Shown: positions 13,898 through 22,705 of the stretch, piece by piece
Position numbering within the stretch: position 1 is the stretch's first letter
Layout: each line of letters begins with the position of its first letter
NCBI GenBank assembly: GCA_035317605.1
Contig: DATHGT010000375.1
Span: 1 to 28,012, forward strand
Direction of reading: 5' to 3'
Length of the DNA stretch: 28,012 nt
From: DATHGT01 sp035317605
GTDB taxonomy: Bacteria > Methylomirabilota > Methylomirabilia > Rokubacteriales > CSP1-6
Program-made: the position numbers and the translations under genes
Notes under the pieces: generated by a model
Told to the model about the DNA's origin: nothing
Databases searched by the model: none
What the model saw: only the letters and a program-made list of their open reading frames with translations

Positions 13898-14857
13898 TCA
13901 GCGGCGGCGGCCGATGAGATAGGCCGAGGACTTGCCGAAGTGGGGGGTCGGGACGTCGTGCCAGTCGTGTTCGGTGAGGGCGGCGCGCCAGCGCGCGAAG
14001 TAGGCGCGATTGTCGAGCGCGTCGTGCTGGGCCGAGTAGAAGATCAGGAACGCGTCGAATGCCGCGACCTCCGCGAGTAACGTCTCACGCAGTGCCAGCG
14101 GCGCCTCGCTGAGACTTCCGACGGCGACGAACGCCGCCTCGCCGCGGGGACGCTCGCGAAGCAGCGCTCGCAGCTCGGCCGCGTCGACGACCGTGACCAC
14201 GCCGCTGGCCGGCCACGTCGCCCCCCGCGCCTCGCTGACCGTGATCATTTCACTCACGGGGATCCCGACGTGACGGAGATAGAAGCGCTGGAGGACGGCG
14301 ACCTCGGGCAGGTCGAAGATCACGTACGTGCCCCGGAAGCCGAGATCGTGGGCGAGCTGGCAGAGGCGGCCGTAGCCGCCGCCGAACTCCACGATCAGGG
14401 GCATCGACGCCAGCGCGCGGCCCGTCACTTCCTCGAAGCGACAGAGGTGATAGGCCTGAAAGATCAGGTTCGCGCTCGACCAGGGGCAGCGCGGCAGCGG
14501 GCGGGGATGGCCGAGCGTGGTCTCCCGCACAGCCGACCGCCAGCGCCGGCGCCAGTCCGGACGCGCGCGGAGATGGGCCAGCGCGGCGGCGACCCGGCGA
14601 TGACGGCGGATCACCATCGTCCGCTCCACGGCCGGCCAGTGCAGGAAGTCCGCGGGATCGCCCGCGCGCAGCTGCTCGCCGAGCTCCTTCAGCAAGCGGT
14701 CCCACAGGTCGATGACCTCGACGCCGGTCCCGCTCAGCCTCCCGGCCTCCGCGCGCATCGTCGCCACCAGGTCGGCCCGCAGCGGGACGTGCCGGAACAA
14801 TAGTCGTCCGGCGAGGACCTCCGCGCGCCGCGACCACGATCGGGCCCCGGCGCTCAC
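13898..14857 (-). CDS. Putative sugar O-methyltransferase (TIGR04371-like)
   Basis: This 319-residue protein resembles the putative sugar O-methyltransferase family found in polysaccharide clusters. The conserved stretch SSANLIFQAYHLCRFEEVTG precedes the SAM-binding glycine motif VEFGGGYGRLCQLA (F158-GGGYGR), followed by YVIFDLPEVAVLQRFYL. The C-terminal part ends with HFGKSSAYLIGRRR. It would add a methyl group to a sugar hydroxyl, perhaps capping the glycan made by this operon. The GTG start overlaps the stop of the upstream methyltransferase as GTGA; the frame stays open further up but without coding sense. It is the last gene of the seven-gene operon. Confidence 0.75.
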   Translation of the reverse strand: MSAGARSWSRRAEVLAGRLLFRHVPLRADLVATMRAEAGRLSGTGVEVIDLWDRLLKELGEQLRAGDPADFLHWPAVERTMVIRRHRRVAAALAHLRARPDWRRRWRSAVRETTLGHPRPLPRCPWSSANLIFQAYHLCRFEEVTGRALASMPLIVEFGGGYGRLCQLAHDLGFRGTYVIFDLPEVAVLQRFYLRHVGIPVSEMITVSEARGATWPASGVVTVVDAAELRALLRERPRGEAAFVAVGSLSEAPLALRETLLAEVAAFDAFLIFYSAQHDALDNRAYFARWRAALTEHDWHDVPTPHFGKSSAYLIGRRR

Positions 14858-15594
14858 CCTCGGACCCCGCGGACGCTCGCGTCGCTCGCCGCGCGCTTGA
14901 CGCCCTGGATGACGACGTTGCGGCCCAGCAGCAGCATGAACGAGCCCAGCGCGCGGGCGAGCGTGCCGGCGGGGGCTCGCCGCGACGAGAGCCAGAGGGG
15001 AACGGTCAGCGGCAGGGCCAGCCACTGGCGCGTCCGCACCATCGTGACGTCGAGGTGCTCGACGTCGACGCCGTGGCGCCTCAGCACGTAGACGATCGTG
15101 GGCAGGTACGGCGGGGTGACGTGCGCGATGAGCCCGTCCTCCGCGGCGGCCAGCGCCTGCCGGGTGATCGGGCGAAAGCCCGAGAAGCGACCCGCGATCA
15201 GGTAGTGCCAGCGCGACTGGAGATTGTTGACGTTGGGCGTGGTGATCACGAGCCGCCCGCCCGGACGGAGCACCCGGCAGAACTCGGCCAGGCACCGCGC
15301 GGGGGAGAGCAGATGCTCGATGCCCTCGAGTGAGACCACGGCGTCGAAGGCGCCGTCGGAGAACGGTAAGGGCTGGTCGAGATCGAGGCGAAGGAACGCG
15401 ACGCCCTGCGCGCCGTCGAGACGGGCGGGCGCGATGTCCCCGGCCCAGACGCGCCAGCCCCGCGAAGACAGCTCGCGGGCGAGCGTGCCGTCACCGCACG
15501 GCGCGTCGAGCGCACGTCCGGGCGGAAGCCCCGCGAGCAGGCCGAGGGTGGCGCGCCGCCGCCGGACTTTATTCTTGGTGCGGCGCCAGGGCAT
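14854..15594 (-). CDS. Class I SAM-dependent methyltransferase
   Basis: This 246-residue protein has a Methyltransf_11-type fold. Motif I is ALDAPCGDGTLAREL (D30 to G36). GDIAP follows as the SAM-ribose region, then DAVVSLEGIEHLLSPARCL and VLRPGGRLVITTPN. The C-terminal half has a hydrophobic stretch (WLALPLTVPLWL) that may touch the membrane. The methyl acceptor is unknown; in this operon a sugar or lipid-linked intermediate is likely. The gene overlaps the ligase gene by 26 nt and the next methyltransferase by 4 nt. ATG 15594 gives a lysine/arginine-rich N-terminus. Confidence 0.85.
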   Translation of the reverse strand: MPWRRTKNKVRRRRATLGLLAGLPPGRALDAPCGDGTLARELSSRGWRVWAGDIAPARLDGAQGVAFLRLDLDQPLPFSDGAFDAVVSLEGIEHLLSPARCLAEFCRVLRPGGRLVITTPNVNNLQSRWHYLIAGRFSGFRPITRQALAAAEDGLIAHVTPPYLPTIVYVLRRHGVDVEHLDVTMVRTRQWLALPLTVPLWLSSRRAPAGTLARALGSFMLLLGRNVVIQGVKRAASDASVRGVRG

Positions 15595-16840
15595 GGGCGG
15601 GATCGACCACGAAGGGAAGCGCCATCACCACCCAGGTGAGGCCGATCACCTCCGAGTCGCCGAAGTTGTATTCGAAGAGGCCCGCGACCAGGAAGCCGGC
15701 CACGGCGGCGACGCTGCCCGCGACCAGCGCACGATCGCCGGCGCGGGCGGCCGGCACGCGGGCGTAGATCCGGCCGGCCTGGACGAAGAAGGCGACCCAG
15801 ATCGAGGTCCACGCCGCCAGCCCGAGCACGCCGCGCTCGGCCGCGATCTGGACGAAGTTGTTGTGCAGATGTCCGGTGCTCGGCCGCCGCGCGGCGGGAT
15901 CGCGGTACTCGGGATAGTGACGCTTGACGCCGCCCGGACCCAGGCCGAGCAGCGGCGCGTCCTTCACCATTCGCCAGCCGGCGTGCCAGAAATAGAGGCG
16001 CTCGCGCGCGGTCGGGTCGGCGGGATCGACGATCGACAGGGCCCGGTGGCGGACCGGCGAGGGCACCGCGAGCGCGAGGGTGGCGACGATCAAGAGCCCG
16101 ACGAGCCACGCGTAGCGACGGGTCAATCCGCTCACCACCAGCACCGCGGCGCCGAGGCCGAGCCACGCGTTGCGCACGTACGTGAGCGCCAGCGCGATCG
16201 CCGCCGGCACCGCGGCCACGATCTGGAGTCCCCAGGCCCTCGGCGCGACCGTGGCCACGCGCGCCAGAATCAGCGCGAGCACGATCAACAGGCTGCCCCC
16301 CAGGGTCATGTAGATGCTGAAGAACCCCTTGGCGCGGAACATCGGCGAGGCGCGGCACGCGTCCAGCTTGACGCGCAGCATCCACGCCGCCCACTCCGGC
16401 AGCGCGACCTGGGTGTTGCACGCCCACACCTGGGCGATCCCGTGGAGCGACACCAGGCCGGTCACCACGAAGAGCCAGCGTAGCGCGCGCCGGACGTCGT
16501 CGCCGTCGCGAAAGCCGTTCACGGCGGCGATGACGATCGGAATGTTCAGGAGCTGCTTGGACTCGACGAGCGCGGCGCGAGGATGGTCCGAGGCGAGGGC
16601 GGAGGCCAGGGTGAGCGCGGCGAACGTGAGCAGCGGCCAGCGGAGCGGCGCCCGATCGCGCGTCCGGCACGCCGGGTCGAGGAGGCGGAGCACGCTGACC
16701 ACGATGATGAGGAAGGTCACGACGCCGACGACCGTGATCGAGGTCATCAGCGCGACGACGAGCGCGATCAGCAGATACAGGAGCGCGCGATCGAGGACGC
16801 GGGATGGAGCCGGCGCCGCCGGGGCGGCGTCGTCGATCAT
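15569..16840 (-). CDS. O-antigen ligase (WaaL/Wzy_C) family membrane protein
   Basis: This 423-residue polytopic protein has about ten to twelve hydrophobic helices and a large periplasmic loop. In that loop lies the family motif STGHLHNNFVQIAAERGVLG (H324, H326, N327), and RNAWLG carries a conserved arginine. These proteins transfer a finished glycan from undecaprenyl pyrophosphate to lipid A-core, or in relatives to proteins. The ATG at 16840 overlaps the ABC transporter stop as ATGA. Since the cluster has an ABC-type exporter and no Wzx or Wzy seen here, it could be the terminal ligase of a short-chain system. Ligase, polymerase and oligosaccharyltransferase activities cannot be told apart by sequence alone. 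Confidence 0.82.
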   Translation of the reverse strand: MIDDAAPAAPAPSRVLDRALLYLLIALVVALMTSITVVGVVTFLIIVVSVLRLLDPACRTRDRAPLRWPLLTFAALTLASALASDHPRAALVESKQLLNIPIVIAAVNGFRDGDDVRRALRWLFVVTGLVSLHGIAQVWACNTQVALPEWAAWMLRVKLDACRASPMFRAKGFFSIYMTLGGSLLIVLALILARVATVAPRAWGLQIVAAVPAAIALALTYVRNAWLGLGAAVLVVSGLTRRYAWLVGLLIVATLALAVPSPVRHRALSIVDPADPTARERLYFWHAGWRMVKDAPLLGLGPGGVKRHYPEYRDPAARRPSTGHLHNNFVQIAAERGVLGLAAWTSIWVAFFVQAGRIYARVPAARAGDRALVAGSVAAVAGFLVAGLFEYNFGDSEVIGLTWVVMALPFVVDPAHALAPHQE

Positions 16841-18621
16841 TCCGGGCGGGCGACCTGAGCGGCGGCCCGCTCGGACGGCGCCATCTGGAGCGCGTGGAGC
16901 CGGCGATAGAGACCGTCGCGCGCGAGCAGCTCGTCGTGGCGGCCGACCTCGGCGATGCGCCCCTCGTGGACGACCACGATGCGGTCGGCGTTGCGCACGG
17001 TGGCCAGGCGGTGCGCGATCACCAGCACCGTCCGTCCGTGCATGAGCGCGATCAGCGCCTGCTGGACCATGAACTCGCTCTCGGCGTCGAGGTCGGACGT
17101 GGCCTCGTCGAGGATGAGGATCGGCGGGTCCTTGAGGAACGCGCGGGCGATGGCCAGGCGCTGGCGCTGTCCGCCCGACAGTCTCACCCCGCGCTCGCCG
17201 ACCAGCGTGTCGTAGCCGTTCTCGGTGGCCAGGATGAAGTCGTGGGAGTAGGCCTGGCGGGCCGCCCGCACGATAGCCTCGCGCGTGGCCTCGGGCCGCC
17301 CGTAGGCGATGTTGTAGTAGATCGAGTCGCTGAACAGGAACGTCCCCTGGGTCACCAGACCCATCTGCTCGCGCAGCGAGGCCTGGGTGACCTCGCGCAC
17401 GTCGTGGCCGTCGATGGTGATGCGCCCGGCCGTCACGTCGTGCAGGCGCGGGAGGAGATCCATCAGCGTGGATTTTCCAGCCCCGCTCATGCCCACGAAC
17501 GCCACCACCTCGCCGCGATGGATGTCGAGCGAGACGTCGGTGAGCGCGAGGCCGTCGCTGCCGGCATAGCTGAAGCTCACCCGCTCGAACGCGATCCGGT
17601 CCCGGAAGGCGTCGAGGACGACGGCCCGTGGGGCGTCGGTGACCGCGGGCGGCGTGTCGAGGATCTCGAAGACGCGCTCGACGGAGGCCGCGGTCTGCTG
17701 GAGCTTGTTGATGGCGCGGGCGATCTGGCGCGCCGGCCCATACAGCATCACCAGCGCGGCCGTGAACGAGAAGAACGTGCCCGGCGTCATCGCGCCGGCG
17801 ATGACCCGAGCGCCGCCGTACCAGAGGGCGCCGGCGATTCCGATCGCGGCCACCAGCTCCAGCACCGGCTCGGCGGCGTAGTCGGTCCGCGCGTTCTTGA
17901 GGGCCAGGCCGAGCAGGCGGTCGTTGACGCGGTCGAACCGCTGCTGCTCGAACCGCTCGCGGCCGAAGGCCTTGACGATCTTGGTGCCGGTGAACGACTC
18001 CTGGAGCACCACGGCGAGCTGGGCGATCTGCCGCTGCGTCCGCCGGCTCAGCACGTAGAGCCGGCGGCCGATCAGGTGCACGGCCAGCGCGATGAGCGGG
18101 AACGCGGTGAGGGCCACGAGGGTCAGCACGGACTCGCGCAGGAACATGACCACGGTCAGCACCACGATCGTGCTGACCTGCAGCACCGCCATCACCATCA
18201 CGGTCGAGGAGATGTGGGCGAGCCGGTTGATGTCGTTCATGATCCGCGAGATCAGGTCCGCGGAGTGCACGCCCGAGAAGAACGCCAGCGGCATGCCCTG
18301 GATGTGGACGTAGAGATCGCGGCGCAGGCGGGCCACCACGCGCTCGCCCACCGCGGCCATGATGTAGGACTGCGCGTAGCGCGTGGCGCCCTTCACCCCG
18401 TAGACGGCCAGCAGCGCGAGCGGGATCACCTTGAGCATGAAGGTGTCGCGGCGGATGAAGATGTCGTCCATGACCGGCTTGACGAGCCACGCCGCCAGTC
18501 CTTCGGTGAGGGAGACTACGAGGGCCAGCGAGGCGCCGAGCACGAGCATCGGCACGTGCGGCCGCACGTAGACGCCCAGCCGGCGGAACGGTCCGAGCCA
18601 GACGCCGAGGAGCCGCGTCAC
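16837..18621 (-). CDS. MsbA/PglK-like ABC transporter, fused TM and ATPase domains
   Basis: The 594-residue half-transporter has an N-terminal six-helix exporter domain (about residues 20-320) and a C-terminal ATPase. Walker A is GMSGAGKST at 377-385, the signature is LSGGQRQR from residue 481, Walker B is ILILDEA and the H-loop is VIAHRLATV. It would act as a homodimer flipping lipid A-core (MsbA) or a lipid-linked oligosaccharide (PglK). The position between a glycosyltransferase and a ligase favours a lipid-linked glycan. The start is GTG 18621, overlapping the glycosyltransferase stop as GTGA; upstream sequence in the same frame is the shadow of that gene. Confidence 0.88.
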   Translation of the reverse strand: MTRLLGVWLGPFRRLGVYVRPHVPMLVLGASLALVVSLTEGLAAWLVKPVMDDIFIRRDTFMLKVIPLALLAVYGVKGATRYAQSYIMAAVGERVVARLRRDLYVHIQGMPLAFFSGVHSADLISRIMNDINRLAHISSTVMVMAVLQVSTIVVLTVVMFLRESVLTLVALTAFPLIALAVHLIGRRLYVLSRRTQRQIAQLAVVLQESFTGTKIVKAFGRERFEQQRFDRVNDRLLGLALKNARTDYAAEPVLELVAAIGIAGALWYGGARVIAGAMTPGTFFSFTAALVMLYGPARQIARAINKLQQTAASVERVFEILDTPPAVTDAPRAVVLDAFRDRIAFERVSFSYAGSDGLALTDVSLDIHRGEVVAFVGMSGAGKSTLMDLLPRLHDVTAGRITIDGHDVREVTQASLREQMGLVTQGTFLFSDSIYYNIAYGRPEATREAIVRAARQAYSHDFILATENGYDTLVGERGVRLSGGQRQRLAIARAFLKDPPILILDEATSDLDAESEFMVQQALIALMHGRTVLVIAHRLATVRNADRIVVVHEGRIAEVGRHDELLARDGLYRRLHALQMAPSERAAAQVARPE

Positions 18622-19730
18622 GCTCGCGAGTCCCGCGCGAGCAGCCGGCGGTACAGCGACTCCGTGCGCTCGACCCTCACGGTGGTCGCGAACTCGCGCA
18701 GCACCAGCTCGCGCCCGGCCCGTCCCATCGCGCGCGCCCGCTCGGGATCGCCGGCCAGGGCCAGGATCGCCTCGGCGATCCCGTTCACGTCCCGCGGCTC
18801 GAAGAGATAACCCGTGGTGCCCGGCCGCACGACCTCGGGATGGCCCTCGAGGTTGCTCGCCAGGACCGGCCGGCCGACCGCGAGCGCTTCCGGCAGCGTG
18901 CCGGTGAGTCCGAGCCCCTTCCACGAGGCGTCGATGCAGCAGTCGCTGGCCGCCAGGATCTGCGGCACGTCGTCGCGATACCCGAGGATCCTCACGTGTT
19001 CCCCGATGCCGACGGAGCGGGCGCGGTCGGCGATGAGCGAGGGCATCCGCGCGCCAACCACGAGCAGGCGGGCGTGCGGGGCCCTGGGGACGACCCGCGC
19101 CATCGCGTCGACCACGTCGTCGTTGCCCTTCCAGCTCCGCTGGCCGATCTGGGTCACCAGGAAGTGCTCGGGGCCGAGACCCAGCTCCTTGCGGATGGGG
19201 GCGCCGTCGAGGGCGGGATGAAAGAGATCGGTGTCGACGCTCGGATACATGACTTCGATCTTGTCCGCGCGGATGCCGCGGGCCACCAGCCCGCGCTTGA
19301 TCGACTCGCACACCGCGATGACCGCGTGCACGCGGCGCGTGGCGTAGCCCAGCCGGTTGAAGGGATCGAGCGTGAAGCTCACCCCGCGGTGCAGGACCAG
19401 CACGGGGATGCGCACGAGGAGCCCGGCCAGCAGGGCCAGCGTCCGCGCGCGGCCCTTGTGGGCGTGGACGATCTGGACGCGGTGGGCGCGCAGGATGCGG
19501 GCGAGCCTCAGCGCCGAGCGCAGATCCACCTCGGAGCGCATCGGCAGCTCGTGGTGCGTCAGGCCGGCCTCGCGTGTCTTGGCCGTCCAGGTCGCGCTCG
19601 GCCGCGTGGCGATCACCACCTCGTGACCGCGGGCCGAGAGTCCCCACGCGAGCTCGCGGAGCTGGATCGCCGCGCCGGTGAAGTAGTCCTGCTTGGGGTA
19701 GACGTGGAGGATTCTGAGCGGAGGAGTCAC
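18618..19730 (-). CDS. Glycosyltransferase family 4 (GT-B) protein
   Basis: The 370-residue protein has the two Rossmann domains of GT-B enzymes. The N-terminal domain starts LRILHVYPKQDYFTGAAIQL with the acceptor-side glycine region. The C-terminal nucleotide-sugar domain has RILGYRDDVPQILAASD and the EX7E-like segment GLTGTLPEALAVGRPVLASN with a following GHPEVV. It would transfer one sugar to a lipid-linked or core acceptor; donor and acceptor are unknown. It is the only glycosyltransferase in the window, so other glycan enzymes must be elsewhere. The GTG start is 3 nt after the aminotransferase stop. Confidence 0.88.
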   Translation of the reverse strand: MTPPLRILHVYPKQDYFTGAAIQLRELAWGLSARGHEVVIATRPSATWTAKTREAGLTHHELPMRSEVDLRSALRLARILRAHRVQIVHAHKGRARTLALLAGLLVRIPVLVLHRGVSFTLDPFNRLGYATRRVHAVIAVCESIKRGLVARGIRADKIEVMYPSVDTDLFHPALDGAPIRKELGLGPEHFLVTQIGQRSWKGNDDVVDAMARVVPRAPHARLLVVGARMPSLIADRARSVGIGEHVRILGYRDDVPQILAASDCCIDASWKGLGLTGTLPEALAVGRPVLASNLEGHPEVVRPGTTGYLFEPRDVNGIAEAILALAGDPERARAMGRAGRELVLREFATTVRVERTESLYRRLLARDSRA

Positions 19731-19733
19731 GGC

Positions 19734-20813
19734 CTACCGGGCGAAGAACTCCCGGACCACGGCCACGACCTCGTCGATCTCGGCGTCGGTGTGCTGGGCC
19801 GACATGGGCAGGCTGAGGATTTCCTCGACGAGCTTCTCGGTACGCAGCAGGGCCGGGGGCTGGAGGCGCTCGACCGCGGGCTGCCGGTGACAGGGAATGG
19901 GGTAGTGGATCCCGGTCCCGATGCCGCGCGCCTTGAGGAACGCCGCCAGCTCATCGCGCCGCGGCGTCGCGACCACGTACAGGTGGTAGACGTGCCGGGC
20001 GTGTTCGCGCTCTTCGGGCAGGGCCAGCGGGAGGCCGGCGAGCCCGCGCCGGTACCGCGCGGCCAGGGCGCGCCGGCGATCGTTCATGGCGTCGAGGCGC
20101 CGCAGCAGCACGCGGAGGGCGGCCGCCTGGATCTCGTTGAAGCGCAGGTTGAAGCCGACCTCGGCGTGCAGATCCTTGCTGGGCCGGCCGTGGTCGCGCA
20201 GTCGCCGGCAGCGCGCGGCGATCTCGGCGTCGCTGGTGAGCACGGCGCCACCATCACCCATGGCGGGCAGGTTCTTCGACGGGTAGAACGAGAGCACCCC
20301 GGCGCGGCCGAAGCCGCCGACGATCCGGCCGTCCCACGCCGCGCCCTGGGCCTGGGCACAGTCCTCGAGCATCCAGAGGCCGTGTCGAGACGCGAGATCC
20401 TGCACGGCGGGCAGGTCGGCGGGCTGGCCGTAGAGGTGCACCGGGACCACGCCGACCGTGCGCGACGTCACCTTCGCCTCCGCGTCCTTGGGGTCCAGCG
20501 TGTACCAATCGTCGGTGTCGACGAAGACCGGCGTGCCGCCGGCGAAGCACACGGCCTCGACGGTGGGGAAGGCGGTGTGGGAGGGGACCAGGACCTCGTC
20601 GCCGGGACCGACGCCGAGGGCCCGGAACGTCATCCACAGCGCGGCGGTGGCGGAGCTGGTGAGCACGGCGTGCGACACGCCGGCGTGGCGGGCCAGCTCG
20701 GTCTCCAGGGCCTTGCACTCCGGCCCGAGGATGTATTGCCGGCTGTCGACGGCGGCGATCACCGCCTGCCGGATCTCATCGTCTACCGGGGGCCGCGACA
20801 GCGGAATCGTCAC
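19734..20813 (-). CDS. DegT/DnrJ/EryC1/StrS sugar aminotransferase
   Basis: This 359-residue PLP enzyme belongs to the family that aminates keto-sugar nucleotides to make amino sugars for glycans. The Schiff-base lysine is K180 in SFYPSKNLPAMGDGG. The PLP-phosphate segment is LTSSATAALWM, and LEDCAQAQGA holds the aspartate that contacts the pyridine nitrogen. RFNEIQAAALR is also typical. Expected substrates are nucleotide-linked 3- or 4-keto-hexoses; no sugar dehydratase lies in the window. The GTG start overlaps the flavin reductase stop as GTGA, making it the second gene of the operon. Confidence 0.9.
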   Translation of the reverse strand: MTIPLSRPPVDDEIRQAVIAAVDSRQYILGPECKALETELARHAGVSHAVLTSSATAALWMTFRALGVGPGDEVLVPSHTAFPTVEAVCFAGGTPVFVDTDDWYTLDPKDAEAKVTSRTVGVVPVHLYGQPADLPAVQDLASRHGLWMLEDCAQAQGAAWDGRIVGGFGRAGVLSFYPSKNLPAMGDGGAVLTSDAEIAARCRRLRDHGRPSKDLHAEVGFNLRFNEIQAAALRVLLRRLDAMNDRRRALAARYRRGLAGLPLALPEEREHARHVYHLYVVATPRRDELAAFLKARGIGTGIHYPIPCHRQPAVERLQPPALLRTEKLVEEILSLPMSAQHTDAEIDEVVAVVREFFAR

Positions 20814-21295
20814 GTCGTGGTCTCATCCTGCAGGCGGTGGTAGCGGCCACGGTAGTAGAGCAGGGGGTCGCCGTCGCCCATGCCCACCGCCTCCACCCGC
20901 CCGACGAAGATCGTGTGATCGCCCTCGACGTGGGCGCTCTGGGTGCGGCACTCGAGGTAGCCGAGGGCGGCGTCGATCAGGGGAACGCCGAGGGCGCCGA
21001 GCGTGAACGCGACGCCGTCGAACTTGTCCAGCCGCGAGGACGCGAAACGCCGCGACAGCTGCTCGTGGCCCTGGTGCAGGATGTTGATGGCGAACCGCCC
21101 GCTCTCGCGCAGGTGGGGGAAGCTCTGGCTCTTGTGATCCACGCAGATGAGGATCAACGGCGGATCGAGCGAGACCGAGCAGAACGCGCTGGCCGTGAGG
21201 CCGGTCGGGCGCTGCTCGGCATCGCAGGTGGTGACGATGGTGACGCCGCTGGCGAAGTGAGCGAGGACCTGGCGAAAGTCGTCCGGGCTGATCAC
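20810..21295 (-). CDS. Flavin reductase (DIM6/NTAB, HpaC-like) family protein
   Basis: This 161-residue protein has the split-barrel flavin-binding fold. Family motifs are FASGVTIVTT, PTGLTASAFCSVSLDPPLIL and FAINILHQGHEQLSRRFA, with a C-terminal DPLLYYRGRYHRL. Characterised members reduce FMN or FAD with NAD(P)H for a partner monooxygenase. No such oxygenase is in the window, so either it works with one elsewhere or it is a plain flavin-binding protein. It heads the glycan operon, an odd partner for sugar genes. The GTG at 21295 is the start; TATGTA lies 6 nt upstream, a weak -10. Confidence 0.88.
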   Translation of the reverse strand: MISPDDFRQVLAHFASGVTIVTTCDAEQRPTGLTASAFCSVSLDPPLILICVDHKSQSFPHLRESGRFAINILHQGHEQLSRRFASSRLDKFDGVAFTLGALGVPLIDAALGYLECRTQSAHVEGDHTIFVGRVEAVGMGDGDPLLYYRGRYHRLQDETTT

Positions 21296-21301
21296 CGCTC
21301 A

Positions 21302-21307
21302 TACATA
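21302..21307 (-). promoter_or_regulatory. Possible weak -10 (TATGTA) of the glycan operon
   Basis: TATGTA on the minus strand sits 6 nt before the flavin reductase GTG, the same geometry as at other leaderless genes, but the sixth base is not T. It is a tentative call. Confidence 0.3.
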
Positions 21308-21348
21308 GCAAGGGGTTCCCGGGAATGCAAGAATTCGCACGATTTTAG

Positions 21349-21384
21349 GGGCGGGAACGGACCCTGGCAGATCCGTCCCCGCCC
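21349..21384. repeat. 13-bp near-perfect hairpin in the 285-bp divergent gap
   Basis: GGGCGGGAACGGA (21349-21361) pairs with TCCGTCCCCGCCC (21372-21384) with one mismatch and a 10-nt loop. It lies between the divergent flavin reductase and mrp genes, outside both predicted transcripts if they are leaderless. It could be an operator-like palindrome or a repeat relic. I see no gene in the rest of this gap (21296-21580). Confidence 0.55.
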
Positions 21385-21565
21385 TGGGGGAGGGCGTGTG
21401 ACGCGAGGGTTGGACGCAAGCTCCATTCCACGCCGCGCATCGTCAAATGTCGGGCGATTTCGCGGGCCGCGCTCACGGCCTGGAGTCACCACTCTCCCAG
21501 AATGGGAAGATGTGTTCTCATTCGCGTTGCGGGCTTCGAGCCAAGCGATGGTCCGAGCGGTGGGG

Positions 21566-21571
21566 TATAGT
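21566..21571 (+). promoter_or_regulatory. -10 box TATAGT of mrp
   Basis: TATAGT is followed by 9 nt and the ATG at 21581, giving a predicted leader of about 3 nt. No clear -35 and no Shine-Dalgarno are seen. Confidence 0.5.
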
Positions 21572-21580
21572 GACGGGCGT

Positions 21581-22687
21581 ATGGTGAGTGAGAACGCCGT
21601 CCTCGCTGCCCTCCGCACGATCAAAGATCCCGAGGCCCAGCAGGACATCGTGAGCCTGGGGCTGGTCCGCGACCTCGCGATCGCGGACTCCGAGGTCTCG
21701 CTCACGCTGGCGTTCACCTCGCAGCCGCCGGCGACCAAAGTCTCGATGCACAGCGCGGCCTCCAAGCTGATCGGACAGCTTCCCGGCGTGAGTCGGGTCC
21801 AGGTCAAGATGGGCGGCCAGGCGCGGCCCGCGGCGGCCGGCGGTCAACACGGCCATGCCCACGCCCAGGGCGGCGCTCCCGCCGCCGCGCCCGCCGCCGA
21901 TCTGATCCCCGAGGTCAAGCACACGATCGCGGTCTCCTCGGGCAAGGGCGGCGTCGGCAAGTCCACGGTCGCGGTGAACCTCGCGGTGGCCCTGCGCGGA
22001 ACGGGCGCCAGCGTGGGCATGGTCGACGCCGACGTCTATGGCCCGGACATTCCCCTCATGCTCGGATCGCGCGGCAAGCCCGGCATGTTCGAGAACCGCA
22101 TCATTCCCGTCGAGGCCCACGGCCTCAAGATGATGTCGATCGGTCTGCTCGTGAACGAGCGCGAGCCGCTCGTGTGGCGGGGACCGATGATTCACTCGTT
22201 CATCCAGCAGATGCTGCGCGACGTGATGTGGGGACCGCTCGACTACCTGGTCTTCGACATGCCGCCCGGCACCGGCGACGCGCAGCTCTCGCTGTCGCAG
22301 GTGATTCCGCTTGGTGGAGTCGTGATGGTGACCACGCCCCAGGACGTGGCGCTGCTGGACGTGCGCAAGGCCGTGGCCATGTTCCAGCGTCTCAACGTGC
22401 CGATCCTCGGCATCGTGGAGAACATGAGCCACTTCGTCTGCCCGCACTGCGGCGGAACGACTCCGATCTTCGGAGACACCGGAGGCCAGCGCATCGCGGA
22501 AGAGTTCGGGGTGCCGCTGCTCGCGCGCATTCCGCTCGATCCCGAGACGCGGATCGCCGGCGACGAGGGCACCCCGATCACCCTGCGCAAGCCGGAGTCG
22601 GCCCAGGCCGCCGCGTTCCGCGCGCTCGCGCTCGCCGTCGCGGAGCGCGCCGACGCCGTCGCCAGCCCTCTCCCACGTATCGGTTAG
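21581..22687 (+). CDS. mrp: Mrp/ApbC/NBP35 family P-loop ATPase, Fe-S carrier
   Basis: This 368-residue protein carries an N-terminal MIP18/DUF59-type domain (residues 1-85, with IKDPEAQQDIVSLGLVRDL). A His/Ala-rich linker follows, then the Mrp NTPase domain. The deviant Walker A is GKGGVGKST from residue 121. The C287-x2-C290 pair (VCPHCGG) is the Fe-S cluster site at the dimer interface. Homologues carry iron-sulfur clusters to apoproteins in the cytoplasm. The frame is open far upstream; ATG 21581 is chosen because TATAGT lies 9 nt before it and the family N-terminus starts there. GTG 21584 is the only near alternative. It is followed by the LON-domain gene after 18 nt. Confidence 0.93.
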   Translation: MVSENAVLAALRTIKDPEAQQDIVSLGLVRDLAIADSEVSLTLAFTSQPPATKVSMHSAASKLIGQLPGVSRVQVKMGGQARPAAAGGQHGHAHAQGGAPAAAPAADLIPEVKHTIAVSSGKGGVGKSTVAVNLAVALRGTGASVGMVDADVYGPDIPLMLGSRGKPGMFENRIIPVEAHGLKMMSIGLLVNEREPLVWRGPMIHSFIQQMLRDVMWGPLDYLVFDMPPGTGDAQLSLSQVIPLGGVVMVTTPQDVALLDVRKAVAMFQRLNVPILGIVENMSHFVCPHCGGTTPIFGDTGGQRIAEEFGVPLLARIPLDPETRIAGDEGTPITLRKPESAQAAAFRALALAVAERADAVASPLPRIG

Positions 22688-22705
22688 CAGGCCGGCGGCC
22701 CGCTC

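Noticed and set aside
16804..18810. A 668-codon plus-strand open frame opposite the ABC transporter
   Set aside because: It is the antisense shadow of the ABC transporter and glycosyltransferase genes, with no domain or start signal.
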